Shown: positions 8,355 through 16,376 of the stretch, in pieces
How the letters are laid out: each line of letters starts with the position of its first letter
Numbering within the stretch: the first letter of the stretch is position 1
Source of the DNA: Chloroflexota bacterium
GTDB taxonomy: Bacteria; Chloroflexota; Anaerolineae; Anaerolineales; Anaerolineaceae
NCBI GenBank assembly: GCA_023434145.1
Contig: JAEYTI010000241.1
Span: 1 to 28,429 of the forward strand
DNA: 28,429 nucleotides
Reading direction: 5' to 3'
Notes under the pieces: generated by a model
Told to the model about the DNA's origin: nothing
Databases searched by the model: none
Seen by the model: only the letters and a program-made list of their open reading frames with translations
Position numbers and translations under genes: made by a program

Positions 8355-9137
8355 TTACTTCGGGACAAGGAGGGTAAACCCTCCATCGATCACGATCACC
8401 TGGCCGCGGATCATGAAGGCCGCCGGAGAGCATAAGAACGACACCAGTTCTGCCACATCCTCGGGCGTGGTCAGCCGCCCGGCGGGCGTGTTGGCCGCGT
8501 TGCGCTCGATCACCTGCGGATCGCCCAGCACAGCGAAGTGCTGGAGCGCATCCGTCAGCACCATACCCGGCGACACGGCGTTGACCGCGATGTTCTTCTC
8601 GGCCAGTTCCACCGCCAGGTAGCGCGTCAGCGACTCGAGCGCGGCCTTGCTCGCCCCCACGGCGATGTAATCGGGCAGCACGCGCGTGCCACCCGGCGAA
8701 GAGATCGCCACCATGTGCCCGCCGCCACGCTTTTCCATCAGCGGCACGGCGCGCTGGGCGGCAAACAGGAAGGCGCGGGCGTTGACGTTCATCGTCCAAT
8801 CCCAACCGGTGACCTTTTGCTGCATCCCAGGCCGGTTGAAACCCGAGGCGGCATTGTTGATGAAGATATCCAGCCCATCAAACTCCGCCGCGACCGCATC
8901 GAACAGCAGATCAATATCTTCCGTCTTGGAGAGGTTGGCGCGCACGACCATCGCCCGGCGGCCCATCTCGCGGATCTGGCAGGCGACCTCTTCGGCAGGG
9001 GCCTCATTACGGTGATAGTTGATCACCACATCCGCGCCGGCCTGGGCCAGCCGCAGCGCAATGGCCCGCCCGATTCCGCGGCCCGAGCCGGTCACCAGGG
9101 CTGTTCGCCCCGCAAATGGTAGTTCAGTGTTGGTCAT
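8355..9137 (-). CDS. fabL: FabL-type enoyl-ACP reductase (SDR family)
   Basis: 260 aa classical-SDR fold. The NADP-binding TGSGRGIGRAIA opens the protein, and NNAASGFNRP follows the fourth strand. The catalytic pair is in YIAVGASK, a Tyr-x6-Lys spacing as in enoyl-ACP reductases rather than the Tyr-x3-Lys of FabG. The segments WDWTMNVNARAFLF, LESLTRYLAVEL, VNAVSPG and MIRGQVIVIDGG match what I recall of Bacillus FabL (enoyl-ACP reductase III, NADPH). It would reduce trans-2-enoyl-ACP in fatty acid elongation. The ATG at 9137 lies inside the 3' end of the DUF309 gene (14-bp overlap), so the two are cotranscribed. A generic SDR with another substrate is the main alternative. Confidence 0.8.
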   Translation of the reverse strand: MTNTELPFAGRTALVTGSGRGIGRAIALRLAQAGADVVINYHRNEAPAEEVACQIREMGRRAMVVRANLSKTEDIDLLFDAVAAEFDGLDIFINNAASGFNRPGMQQKVTGWDWTMNVNARAFLFAAQRAVPLMEKRGGGHMVAISSPGGTRVLPDYIAVGASKAALESLTRYLAVELAEKNIAVNAVSPGMVLTDALQHFAVLGDPQVIERNAANTPAGRLTTPEDVAELVSFLCSPAAFMIRGQVIVIDGGFTLLVPK

Positions 9138-9555
9138 CCATCCTCCAGGTGATCGGCCGCATCAGGCTGCGGTCAAAATGCTGAATGTTCTCCGGCCCCA
9201 GGCGGCGTAGTGTTTCCTCCACCCGCCCATAATCGCGCCGGAAGTTGGCCAGGTCAACGCCCCTGCATTCATCGGGAAACGGCCCCAGCCACGTGCGCGA
9301 ACGGAGGAACAACTTGCTCGCGCCGGGGTAGTTCCTGCGTAAAATGTGATAATACGCCACAGAGATCTGCAAGATCCCGCGGTACAACTCGCGCACCGGC
9401 CCCTTCTCATCGCGCCAGGCCAGCTCCAATTCCTCGTGCGCCTCAAAGTATTCCCCCCGGTTGAACAGTTCCATCCCGCGGACGGCGAGCGGATGCAGCT
9501 CCCCGCGGCAGGCGCAGGCAATCTCTTCCGGCGTAACGATGAACTCCTGGCTCAT
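9124..9555 (-). CDS. DUF309 domain protein
   Basis: 143 aa, helical. The DUF309 signature FNRGEYFEAHEELELAW (residues about 31-47) is clear, followed by LYRGILQISVAYYHILRRNYPGA. The family is widespread and uncharacterised. The ATG at 9555 is chosen because an extended -10 box stands six bases upstream and no SD is present; longer reading frames upstream lack support. It is first in a two-gene unit with fabL. Confidence 0.85.
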   Translation of the reverse strand: MSQEFIVTPEEIACACRGELHPLAVRGMELFNRGEYFEAHEELELAWRDEKGPVRELYRGILQISVAYYHILRRNYPGASKLFLRSRTWLGPFPDECRGVDLANFRRDYGRVEETLRRLGPENIQHFDRSLMRPITWRMDDQH

Positions 9556-9561
9556 GGGGGG

Positions 9562-9570
9562 ATTATAGCA
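9562..9570 (-). promoter_or_regulatory. extended -10 box, leaderless-type promoter for DUF309-fabL
   Basis: Reading the minus strand, TGCTATAAT (9570-9562) is followed by six C and then the ATG at 9555. The TGn extension and consensus hexamer make a strong sigma-70-type -10. The predicted transcript start falls on the start codon. TTTACA at 9587-9582 is too close to serve as a standard -35. Confidence 0.6.
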
Positions 9571-9595
9571 TACAGCCGCACTGTAAAAATCTTTG

Positions 9596-9624
9596 TTGAA
9601 GAGAGCAGGGTGATCGTGTATAAA
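9596..9624 (+). promoter_or_regulatory. sigma-70-type promoter for the methyltransferase
   Basis: TTGAAG (9596-9601) and TATAAA (9619-9624) are separated by exactly 17 bp. The predicted start near 9631 leaves a leader of about 60 nt before the ATG at 9691. It lies back to back with the DUF309 promoter. Confidence 0.5.
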
Positions 9625-9690
9625 AATATTACGCAGATTGATTGTAATAAAAACAAACGCAGTTGGACCACACAGCTTGAGGGATGGAAC

Positions 9691-10497
9691 ATGAAACTGC
9701 AAGATATTTATAGAGCATATGAAGGAAAATCGCCAAACGAATGGCAGCGTCTTCAATCATCGCCTTATACACGCCTTGAGTATTTAATTACGACGCACTG
9801 CCTAGCTCGCTTTCTGCCCGCGAATGGTTTTGTCCTTGATGCCGGGAGCGGCCCCGGACGCTACGCTATACACCTTGCAAAACAGGGCTACAAAATCGCA
9901 ATGTTCGATCTAATACATGCGATGTTAACGCTTGGAAGAGAAAAAGTAACCAAAGAAGGCATTTCCAATCAAAAGGTCTCTATCACCGAAGGTGATATTT
10001 CTTCTCTGCCTTATGCAACATCCACATTTGATGCGGTTATCAGCTTGGGTGCTCCACTCTCACACTTGACCAATGAAGTTTTGCGAGTTAGGGCAGTCAA
10101 TGAAATGATACGAGTTCTAAAGCCCGGTGGCTTTTTATTCCTTACCGGACTGACACGAATGGCTATTTACCGTTCCATGGTTTACTGGATGAATGAAGAT
10201 TTAATCAATCAGTTTAAAACAGAAGAGATCCAGAAAAGTGGTATTTATGATGGGTCCGTCAGGTGGTATGCTTTTCAGCCAGGTGAATTACGTGGGTTAA
10301 TTCAAGATGCAGGAGCGAAAATAGTGGATGAGGTTGGGTGCGAAGGTTTAGCCGCGCATCTACCTGCAGAACACCTGGAGCGTGTTGAACAAGACCCAGA
10401 ATTGTGGAAACCCTGGAAAGACCTTCTCTTGGGAACATGCAACGAGCCATCCATTGTGGGCATTTCAAACCACCTGCTCGTGATAGGGCAAAAATAG
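9691..10497 (+). CDS. class I SAM-dependent methyltransferase
   Basis: 268 aa. Motif I is VLDAGSGPGRYAIHLAKQG (around residues 48-66), followed by an acidic residue in MFDLI, then GDISSLPYATSTFDAVISLG and RVLKPGGFLFLTG, the usual Methyltransf_11-like order. The substrate cannot be read from sequence. The ATG at 9691 has GAGGGA upstream at 9679-9684; longer in-frame starts overlap the divergent DUF309 gene. Base composition is visibly A+T-richer than the neighbours, with many AAA, ATT and TTA codons, which suggests transfer from another genome. It is a single gene with its own promoter, convergent with the hydrolase. Confidence 0.85.
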   Translation: MKLQDIYRAYEGKSPNEWQRLQSSPYTRLEYLITTHCLARFLPANGFVLDAGSGPGRYAIHLAKQGYKIAMFDLIHAMLTLGREKVTKEGISNQKVSITEGDISSLPYATSTFDAVISLGAPLSHLTNEVLRVRAVNEMIRVLKPGGFLFLTGLTRMAIYRSMVYWMNEDLINQFKTEEIQKSGIYDGSVRWYAFQPGELRGLIQDAGAKIVDEVGCEGLAAHLPAEHLERVEQDPELWKPWKDLLLGTCNEPSIVGISNHLLVIGQK

Positions 10498-10563
10498 GAC
10501 TGCAGAAGAGCGTTCTACCGCCCTATTTTCGCATTGGAGTTCTACGATAGCCTTGCGTAGTAA

Positions 10564-11397
10564 TTACAAACGTGTTCTTACCCACTCCACAATATCCTCC
10601 GCTACCTGGGCGTGATCCAGATCATTGTGGATCTCGTGGCGACTGCCAGGGTAAACTTTGAGCGTCTTATCTGCAAACGATATCTGCTCGAAGAAGCGCT
10701 GCGTGCCGCCCACCAAGTTAAACGGATCATCGCCGCCGTGCAGAAACAGCACCGGCAAGCGGATCTCTTCCGCACGTTCGCGCAACCAATCCGTTGCCGC
10801 AATCGACTCGGTGCCCCACCGCGCCGTCACCCGGTTGTGGTGCAGCGGATCGGTGATGAGTGCCGCCAGCACGTCTGGATCGCGCGATACGCCATCGATA
10901 TCGTTGTGCATCCCAATAGAGAAAGTCGGCCAGACGATCGAAAGCACCCGCGCCATCATGATTTGCGTTTTGGAAGCAACCCCGGCAGGCTCCAGCGGCG
11001 CGCCGATGAAGATCGCACCGCGCAGCCCGGTGGAATCGCGCATCACGTAGTCCATCACAATCCCCGCCCCAAGGCTGTAGCCGAGAAGAAACAGCGGCAC
11101 ACCCGGTGATTGCGCCATCACCATCTGGTAGAAGGCGCGCACGTCCTCGCGGTAATCGCCCCACGAAGCAATGTGACCCTTGCGCCCAGGCGAGCGCCCA
11201 AACCCCCGCAGGTCGAAGCCGTGCACGGCGATCCCCGCGTCTGTCAGCGGCTGCACCAGGCGATCGAACCGACCGCTGTGGTCGCCCATGCCGTGGACGA
11301 TTCCGACGCTGGCAGCAGCCCTGGCCTCCGGCAGCCACGCCTGGTAGAACAGTTCCAGCCCCCTGGCTCCGCAAAAGCTCCCCGTTGTATGCTTCAT
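10564..11397 (-). CDS. alpha/beta hydrolase, monoacylglycerol lipase-like (Hydrolase_4)
   Basis: 277 aa with the lysophospholipase/MGL layout: HGMGDHSGRF (oxyanion region), DLRGFGRSPGRKGHI, the nucleophile elbow GYSLG, LFLHGGDDPFN with the acidic residue, and SRHEIHND supplying the histidine. Such enzymes hydrolyse monoacylglycerols or lysophospholipids in the cytoplasm. The start at 11397 is chosen for GGAGGAG at about 11408-11402; a frame extension to 11505 would pass through a palindromic element. It is transcribed away from nusA. Confidence 0.85.
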   Translation of the reverse strand: MKHTTGSFCGARGLELFYQAWLPEARAAASVGIVHGMGDHSGRFDRLVQPLTDAGIAVHGFDLRGFGRSPGRKGHIASWGDYREDVRAFYQMVMAQSPGVPLFLLGYSLGAGIVMDYVMRDSTGLRGAIFIGAPLEPAGVASKTQIMMARVLSIVWPTFSIGMHNDIDGVSRDPDVLAALITDPLHHNRVTARWGTESIAATDWLRERAEEIRLPVLFLHGGDDPFNLVGGTQRFFEQISFADKTLKVYPGSRHEIHNDLDHAQVAEDIVEWVRTRL

Positions 11398-11436
11398 CTT
11401 CTCCTCCGGTTTGTCGCTTGAAGTGGCACCTTCGTA

Positions 11437-11531
11437 ACTACTCAGACTGATATGGGATTTTGTGTGTTTTGTGAGAGGATGTACAGCAATCCCCTCACAA
11501 AACACACAAAATCCCTGCGAGCCTGAATAGT
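11437..11531. repeat. 95-bp palindromic element with imperfect terminal inverted repeats
   Basis: The core arms GGGATTTTGTGTGTTTTGTG.. (11454-11475) and the complement (11494-11515) match over 22 nt, extended inward by a few pairs. Outside them, ACTACTCAGACT (from 11437) and, on the other strand, ACTATTCAGGCT (from 11531) form imperfect outer inverted repeats. This two-layer structure looks like a non-autonomous mobile element, but no clear target duplication is visible. It lies upstream of the hydrolase on its leader side. Confidence 0.55.
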
Positions 11532-11638
11532 AACCTTAATTATATAGCCGGACAGTCATCAATAGGGGCGCATTATTAAGAAAAAACCTGTTTCGCCTTT
11601 TCCACATCGAAATTAGAAGTAGATTATCCAGTAAAGGG

Positions 11639-11684
11639 AGTCCCACGAAGGTGGGACTTTGTTGACCTAGCCGTGGCTTTAGCC
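11639..11684. repeat. REP-like intergenic repeat
   Basis: AGTCCCAC-GAAG-GTGGGACT (11639-11658) forms an 8-bp hairpin, followed by CTAGCCGTGGCTTTAGCCGCC. 'GGCTAAAGCCACGGCTA' blocks are familiar from dispersed REP-like repeats in Chloroflexota and related genomes (from memory). Copy number cannot be judged from this window. Confidence 0.4.
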
Positions 11685-11700
11685 GCCAGGCATGGGTAGG

Positions 11701-11728
11701 GCGCAAGGCAATGTTGCGTGATTTTTTT
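11701..11728 (+). terminator. intrinsic terminator without an upstream gene
   Basis: GCGCAA (11701-11706) pairs with TTGCGT (11714-11719) with one G-T, and seven T follow at 11722-11728. It reads as a plus-strand terminator, yet no plus-strand gene ends within 1.2 kb upstream. It may insulate the nusA promoter or end a small transcript. Confidence 0.4.
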
Positions 11729-11815
11729 GTAGCAGAAAACACCTTCAAAACTGCCGGGCCTGAACGGTCACCAAAATAAATTCTGGATCGATACATAATA
11801 AAAGTACGCATTACC

Positions 11816-11844
11816 TTGCATGCGCCTTCAATATATGTTAAAAT
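11816..11844 (+). promoter_or_regulatory. promoter of the nusA operon
   Basis: TTGCAT (11816-11821) and TAAAAT (11839-11844) are spaced by 17 bp, a good sigma-70 arrangement. The expected start near 11851 gives a leader of about 116 nt before nusA, containing the hairpin at 11876-11900. Confidence 0.6.
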
Positions 11845-11875
11845 GAGCGCACTGATTTGAAGAAACGTTGGCGAT

Positions 11876-11900
11876 GAAAAGTGGGCCACCCCCACTTTTC
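11876..11900 (+). promoter_or_regulatory. leader hairpin of nusA
   Basis: GAAAAGTGGG (11876-11885) pairs perfectly with CCCACTTTTC (11891-11900) around CCACC. It lies within the predicted 5' leader. No U-tract follows, so it is not a plain terminator. Autogenous control of nusA operons by leader structures is known in other bacteria; a role here is inference. Confidence 0.4.
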
Positions 11901-11966
11901 TGCATATTAACCAGCAGGTAACCGATAACAAGAGTTTTCAGTTTTTGATTTGGAGTATGGGTCGGC

Positions 11967-13913
11967 ATGAAGAACGAGTTTGTCCTGGCTTTCAATGAAG
12001 TATTAGAAGAAAAAGGACTTCCGAAAGAAGTGATCGTCAAAGCGTTGGAATCGGCGATGGTTTCGGCCTACCGCCGCGCAGTCAACGCCTCTAACGCGCA
12101 GCAAGTGGAAGCCAAAATTGACCTCGAAACCGGCAAGGTAACCATCTTTGCCGATAAAGAGGTGGTCGATTCGGTGCAGGACCCCCGCACCGAGGTGACT
12201 CTGGCGGAAGCGCGCCGCTATAACCCCGAGGCCGAGATGGGCCAGATGGTGGTCGTTGAATCGACCCCACGCGACTTCGGCCGCGTTGCTGCCCAGACTG
12301 CCCGCCAGGTGATCCAGCAGCGTATCCGCGACGCGGAGCGCCAGGCGCAGCTCTCGTTCTACGACAAGCAGATGGGCGAAATCGTCTCTGGCATCGTCCA
12401 GGCCGTCAACGCGCAAGGGCTGACCATTGGCCTGGAAATGCGCGCGGAAGGCAACATGCCCCGCAAAGAGATGATCCCCGGCGAGCGCTTCCGCGTTCAC
12501 GACCGCGTACGCGCCCTACTCTCCGAGGTCAAAGACACCCCGCGCGGCCCGCAGATCATCCTCTCACGCACGCATCGCAACTTCTTGCGCCGCCTGCTCG
12601 AAAACGAAGTTCCCGAAATCTACCACGGCATCGTAGAGATCCGTTCCATTGCTCGCGAACCCGGCGAGCGCGCCAAAGTCGCCGTCTACGCCACCCAGCA
12701 GGGCATCGACCCGGTGGGTGCTTGTGTAGGCATCCGCGGCGTGCGTATCCAGGCCATCGTGCGCGAACTGCATGATGAGAAGATCGACGTGATCGAATGG
12801 AACCCCGACCCGGCCCTTTACATCGCCAAGGCGCTCAGCCCTGCCCGCGTGCACGGCGTGTACCTCAATGAGAAGCCCGGCGCCACCGGCAAGACAGCCA
12901 CCGTCGTAGTCCCTGAAGATCAGCTCAGTCTGGCCATTGGCCGCGACGGGCAGAATGCCCGCCTGGCAGCCAAGCTCACCAGCTGGCGCATCGACATCAA
13001 GAGCCTGCCCGAAGCCGCAACCGATGTGGTCTACAAGCTCCAATCAGACCCGGCGTACGCGCAGATTGCCGAGGAAGAAACCACCGGCATCGAACGCATG
13101 CAGGAACTTCTCGCCAAGAAGGCTGAAAACCGCCCGCTGACCCCCGAAGAGTACGACCGCATGGCCAAGTTTGTCGACTCGGTGGAGAAGCGCGCTACGG
13201 CCAGGCGCGCCCCAGAAAAGAAGGTAGACGACACCCGCCAGGTGGAAATGCGCAAGACCATCACCGCCTCGGCTTTCGAAATGAACGTCCTCGACAGCGC
13301 TCTGCCCGAGCACGTGGCCTACACCTTGCAAGAAAATGGCTACCCCACCATTGGTGATCTGGTCATGCAGATGAAGATCGACCAGGATGAGGTGCTCAAG
13401 CTGCAAGGGATCGGACCACGCGCCATGCAGGAAATCCAGCATCTGGTTGAGATATACACCGTCGCTGCCCCGGTTGAGGAAGCAGCGGCCGCTGAGACAG
13501 CGGGCGCTGAAACAGCCGAACCTGTGGCAGAGGAAGAACGCCCCGGTGGGTTCGAGTCGGTAATTGCCGCGCCGGTCGATGAGATCGTCCAGGCTGCCGA
13601 TCAGGAACCTGCCGTTGCCGAAGATGTAACCATCGCGCCCACCAGCCCGGTTCAGGAAGCTGAACAACCTGACACCACCGCTGAAGGCGAAGAAGTCACC
13701 TTTGATCAGCTCTTCACCCTCCAACCCGACGTTGTCGTTCCGAGTGAGGAAGAGTCTGAGGAAGAAGAAGGCACTACCACAGACCCGAAGACCGGTAAGA
13801 AGAAGAAGGTTAAGAAGGGCCGCAAGAGCGTGGAAGTGGAGTACGATCCTGATGCCGACCGCACAATTGCTCGCAAGAAGCACAAGCGCGCCGGCGAAGA
13901 ATGGGAATGGTAA
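11967..13913 (+). CDS. nusA: transcription termination/antitermination factor NusA, long form
   Basis: 648 aa. The N-terminal RNA polymerase-binding domain covers about 1-130. An S1 domain lies around 137-200, KH1 near 205-285 (GACVGIRGVRI) and KH2 near 290-347 (IGRDGQNARLA). A helix-hairpin-helix region (about 445-497, LQGIGPRAMQEI) follows a charged linker. After residue 500 comes an unusual tail: about 110 acidic, Ala/Glu/Pro-rich residues, then a basic stretch GKKKKVKKGRK and an acidic-aromatic end. Common NusA proteins are about 350-500 aa. GGAG at 11952-11955 precedes the ATG. It controls pausing, termination and rRNA antitermination on RNA polymerase. It is the operon's first gene; the usual rimP before it is missing. 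Confidence 0.95.
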   Translation: MKNEFVLAFNEVLEEKGLPKEVIVKALESAMVSAYRRAVNASNAQQVEAKIDLETGKVTIFADKEVVDSVQDPRTEVTLAEARRYNPEAEMGQMVVVESTPRDFGRVAAQTARQVIQQRIRDAERQAQLSFYDKQMGEIVSGIVQAVNAQGLTIGLEMRAEGNMPRKEMIPGERFRVHDRVRALLSEVKDTPRGPQIILSRTHRNFLRRLLENEVPEIYHGIVEIRSIAREPGERAKVAVYATQQGIDPVGACVGIRGVRIQAIVRELHDEKIDVIEWNPDPALYIAKALSPARVHGVYLNEKPGATGKTATVVVPEDQLSLAIGRDGQNARLAAKLTSWRIDIKSLPEAATDVVYKLQSDPAYAQIAEEETTGIERMQELLAKKAENRPLTPEEYDRMAKFVDSVEKRATARRAPEKKVDDTRQVEMRKTITASAFEMNVLDSALPEHVAYTLQENGYPTIGDLVMQMKIDQDEVLKLQGIGPRAMQEIQHLVEIYTVAAPVEEAAAAETAGAETAEPVAEEERPGGFESVIAAPVDEIVQAADQEPAVAEDVTIAPTSPVQEAEQPDTTAEGEEVTFDQLFTLQPDVVVPSEEESEEEEGTTTDPKTGKKKKVKKGRKSVEVEYDPDADRTIARKKHKRAGEEWEW

Positions 13914-13992
13914 TTGTCAATTGCCGAGGGTAGCTGGCAGGTAAGCCACCAGTTCCCCTTGGTTTCAACCACGTACTGTATAGCTGAATGAA

Positions 13993-14051
13993 CTTCGTTG
14001 GGTGGTTATTGATGTGCAACGAAGCTGTCAACCAATAATCACCCAACGAAG
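13993..14051 (+). promoter_or_regulatory. hairpin with alternative pairing between nusA and ylxR
   Basis: CTTCGTTGGGTGGTTATTG (13993-14011) pairs with 14033-14051 over 19 positions with one G-U. The loop contains a second CAACGAAG (14017-14024), identical to the 3' end of the distal arm (14044-14051), so the first eight bases can pair with either copy. The long stem ends 27 nt before the ylxR start. Two exclusive folds hint at control; this is inference. Confidence 0.5.
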
Positions 14052-14078
14052 GATCAAAAAAGATATCGAGAAGCAGAG

Positions 14079-14456
14079 GTGGCAAAAAAGATCGCAAAAC
14101 GTACGAAGCATGTGCCGCAGCGCACCTGTGTGGGATGCCGCGAGACACTGGCCAAACGCCAGATGATCCGCGTTGTACGCACCCCCGAGGGACTGCGGAT
14201 TGACCCGACAGGCAAGGTCCAGGGGCGTGGCGCCTATTTACACGACCGCCCGAGCTGTTGGGAACGCGGACTCAAAGGCGCGCTGGCGCATGCATTGAAG
14301 GTGGAACTGACCGAACTGGATCGAGAAACCCTACGTTCGTTCATGGCGACCCTTCCTCCAGAGGATGCTCCATCTACTGTGGAGGATCTTGTGGAAGAAG
14401 GGCCGGGGAACGAAACGAATCGGGAGCAAACTGAATCGTTGGGAAGCACACAATGA
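14079..14456 (+). CDS. ylxR: YlxR (DUF448) family RNA-binding protein
   Basis: 125 aa; the family is usually about 90-100. The signature RTCVGCRETLAKRQMIRVVR begins near residue 15, followed by GRGAYLHDRPSCWERG, the classic DUF448 core. The C-terminal 30 residues are acidic and polar and look disordered. The start is GTG at 14079 with a weak GAGAAG upstream. YlxR is a conserved companion of nusA and infB, with proposed RNA-binding and regulatory roles. A 125-bp spacer to infB has no recognisable gene. Confidence 0.9.
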   Translation: MAKKIAKRTKHVPQRTCVGCRETLAKRQMIRVVRTPEGLRIDPTGKVQGRGAYLHDRPSCWERGLKGALAHALKVELTELDRETLRSFMATLPPEDAPSTVEDLVEEGPGNETNREQTESLGSTQ

Positions 14457-14581
14457 ACTGCTGATCGACGCCCGCCCGATTGCTCAAGATACCAGACGGC
14501 GCAATTCCATCCTCACCGCGAACGAATATTCCTCACCTGACGATTCAGCAGAATCTGCGGCGAGTGAAGAGGAGGTAACAT

Positions 14582-16360
14582 ATGAGCAATAATGGGCAAA
14601 AGAAGATCGAACTGCCCGGCAACATCACCGTGCGCGACCTCGCGCAAAAGATGGGCTCAAGCCCCATCCAGATCATCAAAGTCCTCATGTCGAACGGCGT
14701 GATGGCGAACATCAACCAGCAGATCGATTTCGATACTGCTGCGGTGGTCGCTTCTGAAATGGGCTACGAAGTCAACCTTGAGGCCCCCGAACCCACTGAA
14801 GAAAAAGAAACCGGTGAAATTCCACTCTGGCGGCAGGTTATCGCCGGAGAAAAAACAGCCGACCTGGTCGTCCGTCCTCCAGTGGTCACCATCCTGGGGC
14901 ACGTCGATCACGGCAAGACGACCCTGCTCGATGCGCTGCGCAAGACAGATGTGGCCGGCGGTGAAGCCGGCGGCATCACTCAGCACATCGGCGCATATCA
15001 GGTAGATCTAAAAGGCCGCGCAATCACCTTCCTGGATACCCCCGGGCACGCGGCGTTCACCGCCATGCGTGCCCGCGGCGCCCAGGGAGCCGATATTGTT
15101 ATTCTTGTGGTCGCGGCAAACGACGGCGTTATGCCGCAAACCCGTGAGGCCATTGCGCATGCCAAGGCCGCACGCGTGCCGATTTTGGTGGCGCTCAATA
15201 AGATTGACCGCCCCGACGCCAATGCCGACTTTGTAAAGCGCCAGCTTGCCGAGCTCGGTCTGGTACCTGATGAATGGGGCGGCAATACGCTGGTCGTGCC
15301 CGTTTCTGCCAAGCAGAAGATGGGCCTGGAAGATCTGCTCGAAGCCATCCTCCTCATCGCCGACAGCACCGATATCCGCGCAAACCCCAAGGGCAAAGTG
15401 TACGGTACGGTTGTCGAAGCTCAGGTAGACCGCGCCAAGGGTGTGGTTGCCACGCTGCTGGTGCAGAATGGCACGCTCGAAATGGGCGACATTATTGTGG
15501 CGGGCGGAGCATTTGGCCGCCTGCGTGCCATGTTTGATCATCGCGGGCGCAAGCTGCACAAGGCCGGTCCTGCCACCCCCGTGCAGGTGATGGGCTTCAA
15601 CGACGTGCCCCAGGTGGGCGAGGTGTTTGCCCGCTACAGTTCGGATAGAGAAGCCCGTGCCGCCGTGGAAGAGCGCAAGATCAAGGCACAGAATCTGGCC
15701 AGCGCAGCCCCCAAGGCAACCCTCGAAGAGCTATTCAGCCGCGTTCAGTCCGGTGAGCAAAAAGAGCTAAACCTGATCATCAAGGCCGACGTACAGGGCT
15801 CGCTCGAGCCGATCATGAACGAGGTCAAAGAGCTGGGCAAGGGTGAAATCAAGATCAACATCCTCAAGGCGACCACCGGCAACATCGGCGAGAACGACGT
15901 TCTCGAAGCCTCGGCCTCTCATGCCATTGTCGTCGGATTCAACGTCACCGCAGACCCCGCTACCATGCGTCTTGCAGAAACCGAGGGCGTCTCGATCCGC
16001 CAGTACGACATCATCTACCGCCTGGTAGAAGATATCGAGAAGGCGCTCAAGGGTATGCTCGCCCCCACCTTCCGCGAAGTGAACCTGGGCCGCGCCGAGG
16101 TGCTGGCCGTTTTCTCCGTTCAAAAAGTTGGAAACATTGCTGGCTGCAAAGTTGTGCAGGGGGAAGTCCGCCGCAATGCCCGCATCCGCGTGATGCGTAA
16201 TAACCAACAAATTCACGATGGCGAGATTGGCTCGCTAAAGATCGTCCGCGATGATGTGCGCGAAGTCCGCCAGGGCTTTGAGTGCGGCATTGGCCTGAAG
16301 AACTTTAACGACGTTCAAGTTGGCGATTCGTTCGTTTGCTATACACTCGAGAAGTTGTAA
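14582..16360 (+). CDS. infB: translation initiation factor IF-2
   Basis: 592 aa, on the short side for bacterial IF-2 because the N-terminal linker is reduced; an IF2-N module (ITVRDLAQKMGSSPIQIIKVL) remains. The GTPase motifs are GHVDHGKT (106-113), DTPGH (152-156), NKID (206-209) and VSAK in the fifth loop. Domains II, III and the fMet-tRNA-binding C2 domain follow to the end. It delivers initiator tRNA to the 30S subunit. GAGGAGG before the ATG at 14582 is the strongest SD of the operon. It is followed by 96 bp with a hairpin before rbfA. Confidence 0.97.
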   Translation: MSNNGQKKIELPGNITVRDLAQKMGSSPIQIIKVLMSNGVMANINQQIDFDTAAVVASEMGYEVNLEAPEPTEEKETGEIPLWRQVIAGEKTADLVVRPPVVTILGHVDHGKTTLLDALRKTDVAGGEAGGITQHIGAYQVDLKGRAITFLDTPGHAAFTAMRARGAQGADIVILVVAANDGVMPQTREAIAHAKAARVPILVALNKIDRPDANADFVKRQLAELGLVPDEWGGNTLVVPVSAKQKMGLEDLLEAILLIADSTDIRANPKGKVYGTVVEAQVDRAKGVVATLLVQNGTLEMGDIIVAGGAFGRLRAMFDHRGRKLHKAGPATPVQVMGFNDVPQVGEVFARYSSDREARAAVEERKIKAQNLASAAPKATLEELFSRVQSGEQKELNLIIKADVQGSLEPIMNEVKELGKGEIKINILKATTGNIGENDVLEASASHAIVVGFNVTADPATMRLAETEGVSIRQYDIIYRLVEDIEKALKGMLAPTFREVNLGRAEVLAVFSVQKVGNIAGCKVVQGEVRRNARIRVMRNNQQIHDGEIGSLKIVRDDVREVRQGFECGIGLKNFNDVQVGDSFVCYTLEKL

Positions 16361-16376
16361 AATAGTGTAATTCATA

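Noticed and set aside
10542..10560. CTACG/CGTAG hairpin between the methyltransferase and hydrolase stops
   Set aside because: Only five pairs with a nine-base loop and no T-tract, too weak to call a terminator.
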